Shown: positions 50,157 to 58,863 of the stretch, piece after piece
Position numbering within the stretch: position 1 is the stretch's first letter
Layout of the letters: the number at the start of each line of letters is the position of its first letter
Assembly: GCA_951812525.1 (NCBI GenBank)
Contig: OX638316.1
Coordinates: 1,624,506-1,688,505, forward strand
Direction: 5' to 3'
Length of the DNA: 64,000 nucleotides
Source: an uncultured Poribacteria bacterium
GTDB taxonomy: Bacteria > Poribacteria > WGA-4E > WGA-3G
Notes under the pieces: model-generated
The model's database searches: none
The model's input: only the letters and a program-made list of their open reading frames with translations
What the model was told of the DNA's origin: nothing
Program-made: the position numbers and the translations under genes

Positions 50157-53000
50157 TCAATGAGATTCTTCTGCAAGCGGTATATGAAAGATGCCGCGTT
50201 GCTGGGTGGCGATGTAAAGTTTGTTATTGTTGATAACGAGAGATATAACTTTATCTGGGATACTTGGGGATATCTGTAGCCACTGCCCACGGTTATCCAA
50301 ACGGTAGAGCCCGGAGTCGCCGGCACCATAAAGCGTGGCGTGATCGACAGCGAATTTATCTATGACGAGGCGGGTCCGTGTTGCATCGGTGAGGACATGC
50401 CAATGTTCGCCGGTCTGTGAAGTGATGATGCCTTTGTCGGTGGCGACGTAGACGGTTGCATCGGCAAAAGCTATCTCATTGAAACGGGTAAAGCGTAACG
50501 GTAGGCTTGGGGTAATATCTCTCCAATTGTTGCCGCCGTCGAGGGACTGAAATAGTTTTCCATTGCGTTTACCGGCGTAGACGGTATCTGTTGAGACTGC
50601 CAACTTGAAGCCGGTATCAGGTCCATCATTATATGGTTCACCGGTATCTATTAAACCGGTATCTGTCCATTGTGTATCGCCTGATTTCCACCTGAAAAGG
50701 CGTCGCTTGTATTCCATATAGAATGCGTGTCCACTGATTGCGAATGCGCCTGCTTCTCTATGTTTTTCGATAAGGTTGAATGTCTCGTCAAGCTTTTCAG
50801 GCTTTAACGCAACTACAAAGGGTTCTCGTTGAAAAGTGGGCATCCCTTGAACAGGGACGAGAACATTGTTATCTTCAGATAGATGAAAAACGCGCAAGTG
50901 ATCTGATTCAAAAGCTATCCCATAAAGCATATTGCCAGCGGTTACTAATTGTGAAGGAAGCGAAAAGTTGGGGAACTTAGACAGTTTTTCTGTTGTTTTT
51001 AGTGTAGGATCGACAGTGCCAATCCGAACGGTTTCCCATGTTTCACCGCCATCATCGGATTCAACGAAATCCCTCCCGGTAAGTGCATAAAGTCTATTGT
51101 TGATTGCAGCTAGGTCCCGAATCGTCGTCCCTATGATCCCATTCATAAATGGATGCCATGATGCACCACTATCGGTTGTGCGATGGATGCCAAATGGACT
51201 GGCTCTATAAAAAGTATTTTCGTCCACCGCGACAACCCCTTGTGGCAAGAGCTTTTCACCGGTATTTGGCAAAATCACCATATCCAGTCCCAGACTCATA
51301 AAGCCAAAGGTATTTTCAGGTATTATCTCAGTCCACGTCGCGCCAAGATCAATCGAACGAAAAATTCTGTTTGACTCTGGATTGCCACTAAGGACTATCT
51401 GTTCGACATTCTTTTCTTTTGACCCAAGCTGTTCTGTGGGGAAAATATCGGATCCTGTTGCAATATAGAGATGGTTTCCAAATCCTGTTAGAGCATAGAT
51501 AGATTCGGAGGGTATTCCGGGTAATTGTTGCCAAGTATCTGAATTGAGACGGTAGAGTCCGTCGTTTGTGCCAGCAAATACTGTGTTTCCAATCGCAGTC
51601 ACCGCGTGAATATTTGCGTTTACCAGCCCATTTTCTAAAAGATTCCACTGAGTGCCGGCATCCGTAGATTGGAAAACGCCTCTGTTCTGAATAGCGAGAT
51701 ACATAACAATGCTTGGGGGTGAATTGTGAGTTTGTGCGCCATCGGTGATGATGAGTCCAGCGGGGTACCCTTTGGGGCGCGGACAAAAGACATTCCACGT
51801 TTCGCCGTTATCGGTCGAGGTGAAGATTTCATCAGCGGAGACAATATAGAGTGTATTGGCATGTTCTGCCATCGGCATTCTGAACTTTGCGATAGGTATA
51901 TCCGTGTTGATACGTGTCCATGTTGTTGTGTTTGCTGCGAGTCGATAGAGCCCAGTCGGTGCAGCAGCGTAGAGATTTTTATCGGATGTGACGAGGATGT
52001 CGTATATTTTTCCCCCATAGGTCAGATTTGTTTGGACCCACTGTGAAGTAGAGAATTGATCAGTGTCTGATTGTGTGTTAGATGGCAGAAGTGTCTCAGA
52101 AGTCTGTGATCCCGTACTGCTATTTTCACTGATGGGTATATCCCGTCCGGTCTGGCTTCGGAGATCGGGTTTTGAATCGATATCAAGGACGATAGGCGCA
52201 TCAATAATTTCAATAGTAAGTTCAGAAGATGCCTCGAAACTGTAGGGTTTCTGGAAACGGATGAGGTATTGATTGCCAGCAGCCAATAGGATCGCAATCA
52301 AGCCGATGGCGGCACCCAAAGCGAACCATGGGAGGAGAGGCTTGGTGGTCGAGGGCGGTGAGAGAGTCATATCAGCGACGTGTCGCATGATGTTCTCCAT
52401 TAGATTCGAGGGGAACTGGACGCTGCCGAGTGTTTCGCGAATCAAGAGTTCTTCTTCGCTTCGTAAACGGTTTCGTGCCCGATAGAGTCGACTGTGAATG
52501 GTATTCACCGATACCCCTAAGAATCTACCGATCTCTTTAGTGGACATTTCACCGAGATAGTGGAGTGTTACGACCGTGCGTTCGCTCTCTGGTAGTTTTT
52601 CGAGGAGTTTTTCGATGATCGTGGACCGGCGTTCAATTGACGCTGTTTCCAACTGTTCAGAAACATACCGCTGATAATTTAATCTATCAATTTCTTTCAC
52701 AGAGGTGTTCTCCAGCGACTGCATCGCAGGTTTTTGCTTCCGCAACCAAGTAATGCAGCATCTGTTAGCAATGACATACAACCACCCAGCAAACTGATGT
52801 GGATTCTTGAGGGTCGGGAGCTTCTGATATGCCCGAAGGAAAGTGTCTTGGGTTATCTCCTCAGCATGGTGGAAGTCGCCGATTTTCCGCCACGCAAGGG
52901 CGTGAACGCCATTTTGGTATTTTTCCACTAAGGTGCTGAATGCTGTATCGTTGCCGGATAATATGTCGTGAATCAATTGGGCATCGTCTGCTCTTTCCAC
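50157..53000 (-). CDS. Membrane-anchored ECF sigma factor fused to beta-propeller (copy 2)
   Basis: The 947-residue protein starts at GTG 53000, right after AGGAGG; 21 further in-frame codons upstream are discarded because copy 1 starts at the same position. Sigma region 2 ('DFHHAEEITQDTFLRAYQ', 'QFAGWLYVIANRCCITW'), region 4 ('LPESERTVVTLHYLGEMSTK', 'IGRFLGVSVNTIHSRLYR'), a membrane helix at about 222-243 ('LGAAIGLIAILLAAG') and a C-terminal propeller ('RTTDSGASWHPFMNG', 'SLDGGNNWRDITPSLPL') repeat the design of copy 1. Conservation runs through the whole chain, including the helix and linker. It lies 81 bases after an ABC permease gene on the same strand and may share its transcript. Confidence 0.88.
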   Translation of the reverse strand: MERADDAQLIHDILSGNDTAFSTLVEKYQNGVHALAWRKIGDFHHAEEITQDTFLRAYQKLPTLKNPHQFAGWLYVIANRCCITWLRKQKPAMQSLENTSVKEIDRLNYQRYVSEQLETASIERRSTIIEKLLEKLPESERTVVTLHYLGEMSTKEIGRFLGVSVNTIHSRLYRARNRLRSEEELLIRETLGSVQFPSNLMENIMRHVADMTLSPPSTTKPLLPWFALGAAIGLIAILLAAGNQYLIRFQKPYSFEASSELTIEIIDAPIVLDIDSKPDLRSQTGRDIPISENSSTGSQTSETLLPSNTQSDTDQFSTSQWVQTNLTYGGKIYDILVTSDKNLYAAAPTGLYRLAANTTTWTRINTDIPIAKFRMPMAEHANTLYIVSADEIFTSTDNGETWNVFCPRPKGYPAGLIITDGAQTHNSPPSIVMYLAIQNRGVFQSTDAGTQWNLLENGLVNANIHAVTAIGNTVFAGTNDGLYRLNSDTWQQLPGIPSESIYALTGFGNHLYIATGSDIFPTEQLGSKEKNVEQIVLSGNPESNRIFRSIDLGATWTEIIPENTFGFMSLGLDMVILPNTGEKLLPQGVVAVDENTFYRASPFGIHRTTDSGASWHPFMNGIIGTTIRDLAAINNRLYALTGRDFVESDDGGETWETVRIGTVDPTLKTTEKLSKFPNFSLPSQLVTAGNMLYGIAFESDHLRVFHLSEDNNVLVPVQGMPTFQREPFVVALKPEKLDETFNLIEKHREAGAFAISGHAFYMEYKRRLFRWKSGDTQWTDTGLIDTGEPYNDGPDTGFKLAVSTDTVYAGKRNGKLFQSLDGGNNWRDITPSLPLRFTRFNEIAFADATVYVATDKGIITSQTGEHWHVLTDATRTRLVIDKFAVDHATLYGAGDSGLYRLDNRGQWLQISPSIPDKVISLVINNNKLYIATQQRGIFHIPLAEESH

Positions 53001-53081
53001 AGTATTCCTCCTAGAGACAACTTGAGGGGAGTTGCACGTTACTCCTATGACGAAGCGTACCAAAAACCGAACGTTCTGTCA

Positions 53082-54509
53082 TCAAATATCCGATCTGAAG
53101 AATTTCAGAAATGCGACAGTCATCAATGCACCTGCGAAGAAGCAGAGGAATAATAAATCTATAGCGGCGTGTTGAAGTGTCTCTGCCAAGGTCAATTTCA
53201 CGAGCGGCGGTGGTGGCATCGGTGACGAGATCCCTTCTTTTTCCGTCACACCACCTTCTGACATTTTGCTGAACATTTCGGCATCGAGGGTATCATAGTA
53301 GCGATTTCCTGTTTGAAAGTAGGTATTTCTTATTACCTGTCCGGTTTGTGTGGCATCCGTTGCGAGCGAAATGAAAGAAGCTGTAGGCGTGATTCGGGAT
53401 AGGTTTATGCCGATCTTATCTTGGTGCCTTCTTTTTTGTTGATAACGCCCATCAAGCTGCTCAGCAAGGTCGCGGTATTTAAGACGAGCTGCCTCTTCGA
53501 GGGGTGCCATCTTCTCATTTATTTTCTCCATGAAATCTGGACCGACTCCAACCATACTGACACCGGACATTATATTCATGTCTTGTATCAATTCAGAACT
53601 GATTTTGTTCCTTTCCGCTTCGAGGGATGCACGCGATTCTGCGCGCTGCGCTGCTTTTTCTCTGTAGACACTCTCCGCTGTTGGCGCAGGTGCGACGACT
53701 TGTGCTGTAAGAAATCCGACGCGGGGTAGTATCAGGACAGCGAAGACCCAGACGGTGAATGCGACGATGAGAGCGGTCTTGGAGCTGTCGAAATAGATCG
53801 AGATCACTGCCCCGACTGCAAAGAAGACACCGATATAGAGAAGCGAGACGCAGATGAGCCAGAGGAGGCGCGGAAAGATGTCGGTTTCCCCCAACGGGAA
53901 TCCTTGAAAGACCAGCAGGAGTAAGCCGATGAGGAGCGAGACTAAGAAAGGGATGATGAAAATGAGGTATCCGCCGATGAGTTTGCTCCACAAAAAGATA
54001 TCGCGTGGCAAGGCATTGGCGAGAGTTACCCGAACTGTGCCTGCCTCTTTTTCTCCGGCAACGGCATCGAAGGTAAACAGGAGTGCAAGGAGACTGAAGA
54101 CGGTGCTGACGACGAACACAAAGTCGAGATGTCCAAAAAGAAAGGCTATTGGTGCGGTAGAGAGTGCCGCCTCACCCCGCTGTATGCCATTGCGTGTCAT
54201 GCCGAGATAACTGGGGAGAGCCGATTCTAAACCCGTTCCAAACACACTTAAAGGGGTCGGCTTAAGTATGAGTTTGGAAACCGCAAGATTTGGATCTGTT
54301 ATCTGTCTACGTGTCCACGGTTGCTCCGCTGGATCCTTATTGTTTTCCTTTTTAACGACTTCTTGATAGTCAATTTGGCGTTGGAGATAACGATGGTAAT
54401 TAATATGAAAGTTCAGCGGGATGAGTAACGCACACATCACAAGCAGTGCGATAAAACGGACACTGAGAATATGATGCATCATCTCTTTCTGAATTAAGGT
54501 TATTAACAT
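53082..54509 (-). CDS. ABC-2 type transporter permease (DUF3526-like)
   Basis: The 475-residue membrane protein has an N-terminal helix, a long extracytoplasmic loop, five or so helices in the centre ('FVFVVSTVFSLLALLFTFD', 'LIGGYLIFIIPFLVSLLIG', 'LLYIGVFFAVGAVISIYF'), a second soluble segment with a coiled-coil look (Glu/Lys/Arg-rich around residues 290-370), and a final helix. 'FDAVAGEKEAGTVRVTLA' is the ABC-2 permease signature of NosY/GldF-like proteins. No ATPase gene is adjacent, so the partner must be elsewhere. It may be the first gene of a transcript with sigma-propeller copy 2. Confidence 0.82.
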   Translation of the reverse strand: MLITLIQKEMMHHILSVRFIALLVMCALLIPLNFHINYHRYLQRQIDYQEVVKKENNKDPAEQPWTRRQITDPNLAVSKLILKPTPLSVFGTGLESALPSYLGMTRNGIQRGEAALSTAPIAFLFGHLDFVFVVSTVFSLLALLFTFDAVAGEKEAGTVRVTLANALPRDIFLWSKLIGGYLIFIIPFLVSLLIGLLLLVFQGFPLGETDIFPRLLWLICVSLLYIGVFFAVGAVISIYFDSSKTALIVAFTVWVFAVLILPRVGFLTAQVVAPAPTAESVYREKAAQRAESRASLEAERNKISSELIQDMNIMSGVSMVGVGPDFMEKINEKMAPLEEAARLKYRDLAEQLDGRYQQKRRHQDKIGINLSRITPTASFISLATDATQTGQVIRNTYFQTGNRYYDTLDAEMFSKMSEGGVTEKEGISSPMPPPPLVKLTLAETLQHAAIDLLFLCFFAGALMTVAFLKFFRSDI

Positions 54510-55008
54510 TTAAATGCCTCCACTCCGATTAGGAGCATCGTAAAATTCTATAAAAAGTGGATGTATTAGGTGTGGAAGTTACAAAGAGTGCCAACTTTAG
54601 TGCGATTCGCGCTTCAATGACAGATCACCGGTGCTGAAAGGATGCGTAATAGATGCGGTCAATTTCTATCCTGCTCAACAAAGTGTGTTGATTATGTTTT
54701 TTGTTGCAAATCGTGGCACAAGATTTAAAACCAAACCCACTTAAAATGCACATCGGTCGTTAAAGACGCGCTTTTGGGAGGTATGCTTGCATAAAATGAA
54801 AAAATTGTGTTTTTTCCGGTTATTCAATAAGATTGATGTTCGTAGGTCTCTTAGAGTTATTTATCACTGATGGTGGGTCATTAAATAGAGAACTACACAG
54901 AGGTGCTACCTAATGTCCGATCAACGCAGGTGATTTTGCTTATCTTTTGTATCAGTAGAAAGTATTTAAGGTTTTCGGTTCTATTGAAAAGAAATCAAGG
55001 AATATACA
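54510..55008. other. Intergenic region, nothing recognised
   Basis: This A/T-rich 499-base gap between divergent genes shows no supportable gene. It must hold promoters for the permease, but I see no convincing sigma-70 or ECF pair. Confidence 0.5.
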
Positions 55009-55226
55009 ATGATATATATCCATTATAGCACTGCTTTATTTCCTTTAACCTTAGAATCCTTACATGGATTCCCTGGCTTTCCAGCAGGTAGAACCGGGTT
55101 AGGTCTCGCCAATTATACGGTAAGATTCGATAATTTCAAGATCACAGGTCCCGATATTCCACATAGGGGTGGATTATCAGTAACACTCCAAGGAAAACTC
55201 ACAACAACATGGGGGAACTTGAATCA
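55009..55226 (+). pseudogene. C-terminal fragment of 3-keto-disaccharide-hydrolase-like protein with TTTWG tail
   Basis: The frame contains 'GLGLANYTVRFDNFKITG' and 'IPHRGGLSVTLQGKLTTTWG', closely matching the end of the gene at 41285 ('FGLANYTARFDSIPVTG...GKLATTWG'). No signal peptide or N-terminal half is present. Where the tail should stop, the sequence runs into a propeller fragment in another frame. So this is a gene end joined to an unrelated piece. Confidence 0.65.
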
Positions 55227-56461
55227 AGATCAAGACTCTTTCTGGCATCCAACCGAACTCTCTACCTGATTGCAAAAACAGGGCTTTATCAACTCTCAGA
55301 ACAGGCAGACACGTGGACACTTACCTATCCGAGCGATTCAAATCAGGAATTAGCACCAGTTATGGCAGAGCGTAGCAATACCCTCTACCTTCTCACGTCC
55401 GATGAACTCTTAGCCTCAACCGATCGTGGTAGCACATGGGATACCCTCGACGATCGACCTAACGGACGCGCCATCGCCCTGATTATCAGAGAGGCACCTG
55501 AAAAACCCAACTCACAGAATGAGGATATGACGATGTGCCTCATTCTCCAGACATTGGAAAAACGTTAACATGACTGCCGGTGATAAACTTTTGAATCCAA
55601 GACTTCAAACAAACGGCGATACCCTCTATGTAAGTAACATTGCGATGAACCGTGTAAATAACATTGCAACGAATCAGACGCAACTCTTTCATGTCCCTGT
55701 CGGGCACAATGCCTTGGCACTTGTTCAAGGAGTTCCTGATTTCGATGAAGACTACCTATACACTGAATGGAAGAAAAAACTCAGGGAGGCGAGAGACAAA
55801 CGTTAATGTACCTGAAACCGAGCAGTGCTGGCGGGAGAGTTTACCACTTATCGCTAAAGAGGACGTGACGAACGGAGGGTTTACCCTCGACGGAGAAACC
55901 GTCTTTATGGAACACCGGCGGAAACTTTACAGATGGCGACCCGGCGAAACGGCGTGGCATTACACAGGCTTGGAAGATCAAGGGGCACTCTCGTCTATTG
56001 ACGCAAAAGGCTTCACCCTCGCCGTTTCACAGAACGTCGTCTATGCCGGTAAGCGCGATGGCGAACTCTTTCGATCCCTTGACAGTGGCGACACTTGGAA
56101 CGATGTCACCGAAAACCTCGCTTTTTCGTTTGAATACTTCAAAGAGATACTATTTGCCGATTCAACCGTCTACATCTCAACGGATGCTGGCGTTATGAAT
56201 TTGCACGACGGCGAAAACTGGCACGCAATCACCGATGCTGATGACAACAGAATTGTCATGGACAGAATTACGACCGACGGTACAACGTCTTACGGCTTGT
56301 CTGCTAACGGTGTTAATCAAATAGATTATCGGACAAACACTTGGAAACCTATTTCTCCAAGTGTGCCATACCGAGCAACATCTCTCGCCGTTGATGGCAA
56401 TATGTTCTACATCGGCACAGCACACAACGGCGTATTTAGATTTCAGCATGGGAAGCACTAA
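55227..56461 (+). pseudogene. Broken propeller part of a sigma-propeller gene (copy 3)
   Basis: Three frames in succession match the propeller of the sigma-propeller proteins. The first (to 55568) reads 'TLYLIAKTGLYQLSEQADTW' and 'NTLYLLTSDELLASTDRGS'. The second (55570-55806) matches the region 'TAGNMLYGIAFESDHLRVFH' of copy 2 ('MTAGDKLLNPRL...FHVPVG'). The third (about 55800-56461) carries 'NVVYAGKRDGELFRSLDSGD', 'AFSFEYFKEILFADSTVYIS' and the final 'MFYIGTAHNGVFRF'. About 300 residues in the middle and the whole sigma/membrane part are missing. It is on the opposite strand to copies 1 and 2. Confidence 0.75.
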
Positions 56462-56585
56462 AACAGGGTCGCTAAAGAAAATTCTGGAAAATGGAGAATT
56501 CCGGAATTGGAGAAGTTTGATACTCGGTAAAAAGGTAAAACAGGAAAGACAATACAGCTCGCACTTGACCAAGCGCAAGTTAACA

Positions 56586-56858
56586 TCAGTCGCCGCGATT
56601 CAGCTCCGGTATCACAGACGGCGATGTCCCTTGCAACGGATACGGTGCATCGGCGTGTTCCTGCGGATGACGCGCTTCATGCTCACACAGCGGACAATAC
56701 CGTGTGCCAACGCTGCCGAGATCACTCACACCCTGAAAAAATACCTCTCCATGTTTTGGACACTTAATTTTCACTGCATCACGCATTTCGGTTTTCAACT
56801 CCTGTTCTGTGTGGATAGGGGGACCTAACACTACCCTACAGCGCGCATCGAAGTTCAC
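56586..56858 (-). CDS. Small zinc-ribbon-like protein
   Basis: A 90-residue frame from GTG 56858 contains 'IKCPKHGEVFFQGVSDLG' and 'RYCPLCEHEARH', giving a C-x-x-H and C-x-x-C pair about 20 residues apart, as in small zinc-ribbon proteins. Function unknown. The start is uncertain and no strong ribosome binding site is visible; the motif is the main support. Confidence 0.55.
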   Translation of the reverse strand: MNFDARCRVVLGPPIHTEQELKTEMRDAVKIKCPKHGEVFFQGVSDLGSVGTRYCPLCEHEARHPQEHADAPYPLQGTSPSVIPELNRGD

Positions 56859-56909
56859 ACCGCTTACTGGGGACGGAAAAGAACATCTACTGGATTGGGG
56901 TGATAAAAT

Positions 56910-58118
56910 TTACTCATACTGGTGGCGGCTCTGACGGCACGCCTTACCCTTACCCCGAATAATATCGTCTCGCTGCCATGTCTCAACAGCACGACAGATA
57001 GTGTCACTCTCACCGAGACGCTGTTTCAACTCAGATTTCGTGAACCACTCACAGCCACCATTGGCGAGTGCATCAGTGTCCAGATTTTCATCAGAAAAAC
57101 CGTAGACACGGCAGATACCCTCATCTTCTTCAATATCTTCTATGTAAGACATCCAAGGGATTTCTAAACCGAGTTGTGTTTGGGTGATTTCTTGCAGTGA
57201 ACCAATGCGTGCGCCGACATCCCAACCGACTCCTTTCTCCTCTTCCCAACCCTCGCCACCCGGCAGTTCCCAGTGATGCCTTTCCGCATCACGGCGGAGC
57301 AAGAATTTCGATGCCGCGCTTGACGCATCCTCGATAAGCAGGCGCGTCGTCGTAATCGGTTTATCAAAACAGGTGGGAATGAGACGTTTGCTATCATCGC
57401 TTAATGCGTCCAAAGCGGCTGGATTGTAAGGATAATATCCCGCTGCAGGCGGTGCGTCTACTGCACAATATTTATTGAAAATCCCGCACCGGTCTTCAGT
57501 CGTAGTGCCAGAAGGGGCTTCGTGCCAGACGTGCTCGTTGACGACGAGTAAGTCACCCGCCTTGAGCTCCGGGTCGATGAAGGGCGGTAGTTCTTCTGGA
57601 TTAGGACGAGTGAGATCCAAAATGTGTGCGTCCGGATCAATGACTTCCGTCAATTTGTGTGATTTGGGAGACACGAGAAACGGACCGTACGACGTATCGA
57701 AATCCGTCAACGGAATGATGGCGAATACCCAATTCAGAGATGAGCCGACAGGTCGCCAACGTTTATAGTCGCAATGTGCCCTGCCACCTTTATCCCCAGG
57801 GGTCCGCAAATACGCAACGTATGCAGTAAGATGCGCCGGTTGACCGAGTGCCGACTCTACAGCATTGATAACTGTCGGGTGTTCGGCAATCTCAGTGAGG
57901 CCGGGATCAGCGATCCGGTTACCACTAACTGTGTATTTCGCCGGTTCAGGATATTTAAGCGAGGCTGGATACGCATCGCGTTTCACCTCGTGTTGCACGG
58001 TGCGGCGAAGTTCATCCGCTTCCTTAGCAGATAAGACATTGCGCACGATTAGATAGCCGTCCTCATGGAAATCGGCTATCTGCTGTTTACTAAGAGATGC
58101 AGTTACCGTCATACTCAT
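56910..58118 (-). CDS. PhyH-family dioxygenase fused to a degenerate Nudix-like domain
   Basis: Residues 1-255 form a PhyH Fe(II)/2-oxoglutarate oxygenase: 'FHEDGYLIVRNVLSAKEAD', iron ligands H115-x-D117 ('RAHCDYKRW') and distal H199 ('VNEHVWHEAPSG'). Residues about 256-385 look like a Nudix fold ('KFLLRRDAERHHWELPGGEG', 'ICRVYGFSD', 'CEWFTKSELKQRL'), but the Nudix box R-E-U-x-E-E-x-G-U is replaced by a segment ending 'ITQTQLGL', so hydrolase activity is unlikely. The start at 58118 overlaps the GNAT stop as ATGA, indicating translational coupling; GGAGG precedes it. Confidence 0.8.
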   Translation of the reverse strand: MSMTVTASLSKQQIADFHEDGYLIVRNVLSAKEADELRRTVQHEVKRDAYPASLKYPEPAKYTVSGNRIADPGLTEIAEHPTVINAVESALGQPAHLTAYVAYLRTPGDKGGRAHCDYKRWRPVGSSLNWVFAIIPLTDFDTSYGPFLVSPKSHKLTEVIDPDAHILDLTRPNPEELPPFIDPELKAGDLLVVNEHVWHEAPSGTTTEDRCGIFNKYCAVDAPPAAGYYPYNPAALDALSDDSKRLIPTCFDKPITTTRLLIEDASSAASKFLLRRDAERHHWELPGGEGWEEEKGVGWDVGARIGSLQEITQTQLGLEIPWMSYIEDIEEDEGICRVYGFSDENLDTDALANGGCEWFTKSELKQRLGESDTICRAVETWQRDDIIRGKGKACRQSRHQYE

Positions 58119-58657
58119 GATACCAATTCCTCCAAGGTAGGGTGTTCCAAAATGGATGCGATTTCCGCCCAAGCCTCTCGGCTATTTTCACGCGAATGGT
58201 CTGGAATAAACCCGAAATCGAGATAGAGTTTGACTGCAGGAATTCGTCCTGTTGATGTGTCGAGAAAACAACGTTCGTGGGACTGTTTTAGGCGTTCCAT
58301 CGCCACGGACATCATCGGCTTGGAAAGCCCATGTCCCTGATAATCACGGTGGATGGCAACCCAGTGAATCTGTCCCCATCCATCGTCTTGCCACCATGCT
58401 GTGATTGTCCCGATTTCTTCGCCTGTGTCTGTAGTTAGGTAAAAACTTCGATCCTCCATCGCCAAGAGATCGCGACTGAATTCACGCATAAAAAGTCCAT
58501 CATCAATGTCGATATACGGTTCCGCTGCTTTCTGAATCCGCGTCCAGATATGCCCTTCGTTCCGGCGATAATTCCGGATTGCAAATCCCTCTGGAATAGG
58601 GAAGTGTGGGATATTTTCCATGTTCTCGCGAATCATTCTGACACTATAATTTTTCAT
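58115..58657 (-). CDS. GNAT-family N-acetyltransferase
   Basis: The 180-residue protein has the GNAT core with acetyl-CoA loop 'HWVAIHRDYQGHGLSKPMM' (R/Q-x-x-G-x-G/A type) and the C-terminal 'TGRIPAVKLYLDFGFIPDH'. The substrate is not known. It is the first gene of a two-gene unit with the PhyH-Nudix-like protein, with overlapping stop and start, so the two probably act on related molecules. Confidence 0.87.
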   Translation of the reverse strand: MKNYSVRMIRENMENIPHFPIPEGFAIRNYRRNEGHIWTRIQKAAEPYIDIDDGLFMREFSRDLLAMEDRSFYLTTDTGEEIGTITAWWQDDGWGQIHWVAIHRDYQGHGLSKPMMSVAMERLKQSHERCFLDTSTGRIPAVKLYLDFGFIPDHSRENSREAWAEIASILEHPTLEELVS

Positions 58658-58790
58658 CGATGGGTATGAGACGTGGAAGATAAAGTTTTAAAAACCTGAT
58701 TTCATTTCGCATAATATAGCACATACTGTAGAAAAATGGCAAGGATATTTGGGAGCAGCGTCGTTTAGTTTTTCTGTCTCAACAGCGAAT

Positions 58791-58819
58791 TTGACTCGAT
58801 TTCTGTAGTTTGCTATACT
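58791..58819 (+). promoter_or_regulatory. Sigma-70-type promoter for amidohydrolase
   Basis: TTGACT, a 17-base spacer and TATACT lie 45 bases before the amidohydrolase start. Confidence 0.65.
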
Positions 58820-58863
58820 GCAAGACAGGTACGTATCTAACTGGTAGGCGATGAGGAGAATAG

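Noticed and set aside
51900-51930. Another TTTW string within sigma-propeller copy 2
   Set aside because: It is an internal propeller strand (N-T-T-T-W-T-R), not at a C-terminus, and lacks the following G-x-L-K.
53010-53034. GTGCAAC upstream of sigma-propeller copy 2 as an ECF promoter
   Set aside because: It is only about 30 bases before the start codon, so the -10 element would overlap the ribosome binding site, and no CGTC-like box is at the right spacing.
54580-54600. TGGCAC upstream of the ABC permease as a sigma-54 promoter
   Set aside because: The -12 half (TTGC) is missing at the required five-base spacing.
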